The position numbers were made by a program, and so were the translations under genes. Source: a virus. From it: a stretch of DNA of 64,000 nt. The DNA is taken from the IMG/VR virus record IMGVR_UViG_3300032214_000715, positions 62,001-126,000 of that record. One strand, written 5' to 3'. Shown here piece after piece: positions 63,782 to 64,000 of this stretch. Position 1 is the first letter of the stretch; every line of letters begins with the position of its first letter. The notes under the pieces were generated by a model that saw nothing but the letters and a program-made list of their open reading frames with translations, ran no database searches and had not been told where the DNA came from.

Positions 63782-64000
63782 ATGCCACGTTTATCGCTAT
63801 ATCGCTCGGAAAAATCCAAAGACTATAAATTCTTTGACAGAATAATCAGTCAAATGTTTACTGCTGGGGCAACTGATTTGTATATTCACAAGTATATTGG
63901 AGTTAACAATAGCTCGACAAGTAAGGACTTAACTCAACCTCATTATGATAAGACAGACGTAACTAATATACAAGATTTGGTGTTTATGGAAAATCGGGAT
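63782..64000 (+). CDS. Neck/virion structural protein, N-terminal part (partial)
   Basis: The visible 73 residues, MPRLSLYRSEKSKDYKFFDR and then MFTAGATDLYIHKYIGVNN, with NIQDLVFMENRD at the window edge, resemble a neck protein of T4-like phages (gp14-type by my recollection). It is cut by the window end. Confidence 0.6.
   Translation, partial: MPRLSLYRSEKSKDYKFFDRIISQMFTAGATDLYIHKYIGVNNSSTSKDLTQPHYDKTDVTNIQDLVFMENRD

Overview
This window is part of a large tailed-phage genome of the T4 superfamily (a contractile-tailed myovirus). The evidence is a gp18-like tail sheath, gp19-like tail tube, gp16-like small terminase, gp4-like head-completion nuclease, gp1-like dNMP kinase, PAAR spike tip, NrdA/NrdB and many T4-type late promoters (ATAAATA). 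Early promoters match the consensus of bacterial sigma-70 (TTGACA, 17 bp, TATACT/TATAAT). Leaders in the tRNA region carry motifs like the boxB and boxA of proteobacterial rRNA operons. Together with a permuted tmRNA gene, this points to a proteobacterial host. A betaproteobacterium is my best guess, but that is inference. Almost everything is on the minus strand.

Layout: (1) 0-9.3 kb is an early region of small genes, many with their own sigma-70 promoter, including two methyltransferase/nuclease pairs that resemble restriction-modification systems, a PNK-like kinase, a deaminase and a metallopeptidase. (2) 9.36-9.66 kb is a circularly permuted tmRNA gene with a strong terminator, next to a GIY-YIG nuclease. 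(3) 10.4-13.1 kb holds a tyrosine-type phosphatase, a parvulin, a SET-domain protein and small genes. (4) 11.6-25.6 kb is a tRNA region of about 30 tRNA or tRNA-like genes. It includes two group I introns, several homing endonuclease genes, tRNA remnants, and between 17.3 and 22.9 kb an array of long covarying stem-loops downstream of promoter-boxB-boxA leaders. (5) 22.1-24.6 kb has a second group of small early genes, including three paralogues. (6) 25.6-36.8 kb has a SleB-type hydrolase, a large virion protein, PAAR, glutaredoxin, nrdB, a class II aldolase, and nrdA broken into two genes by an unusually placed split intein with a GIY-YIG endonuclease gene between the halves. (7) 36.9-61.1 kb is the late structural region: giant Ig-like repeat proteins, GH19 endolysin, a modular QGVAEG-repeat protein, terminase small subunit, head completion, tail tube, sheath, dNMP kinase and neck protein. 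(8) 61.15-61.6 kb is a non-coding, highly structured element. (9) 61.6-64 kb has PGDYI and MazG-like genes and the start of a plus-strand virion gene.

The genes fit a program in which host polymerase reads the early and tRNA regions. The tRNA/hairpin transcripts appear to use rRNA-style antitermination leaders and double-stranded processing stems. Nucleotide supply comes from NrdA/B, glutaredoxin, dNMP kinase and a MazG-like enzyme, and late promoters then drive the virion genes. The most unusual parts are the hairpin/tRNA array with boxB-boxA leaders, the permuted tmRNA, the very short N-piece split intein in NrdA, and the QGVAEG-bounded cassettes.
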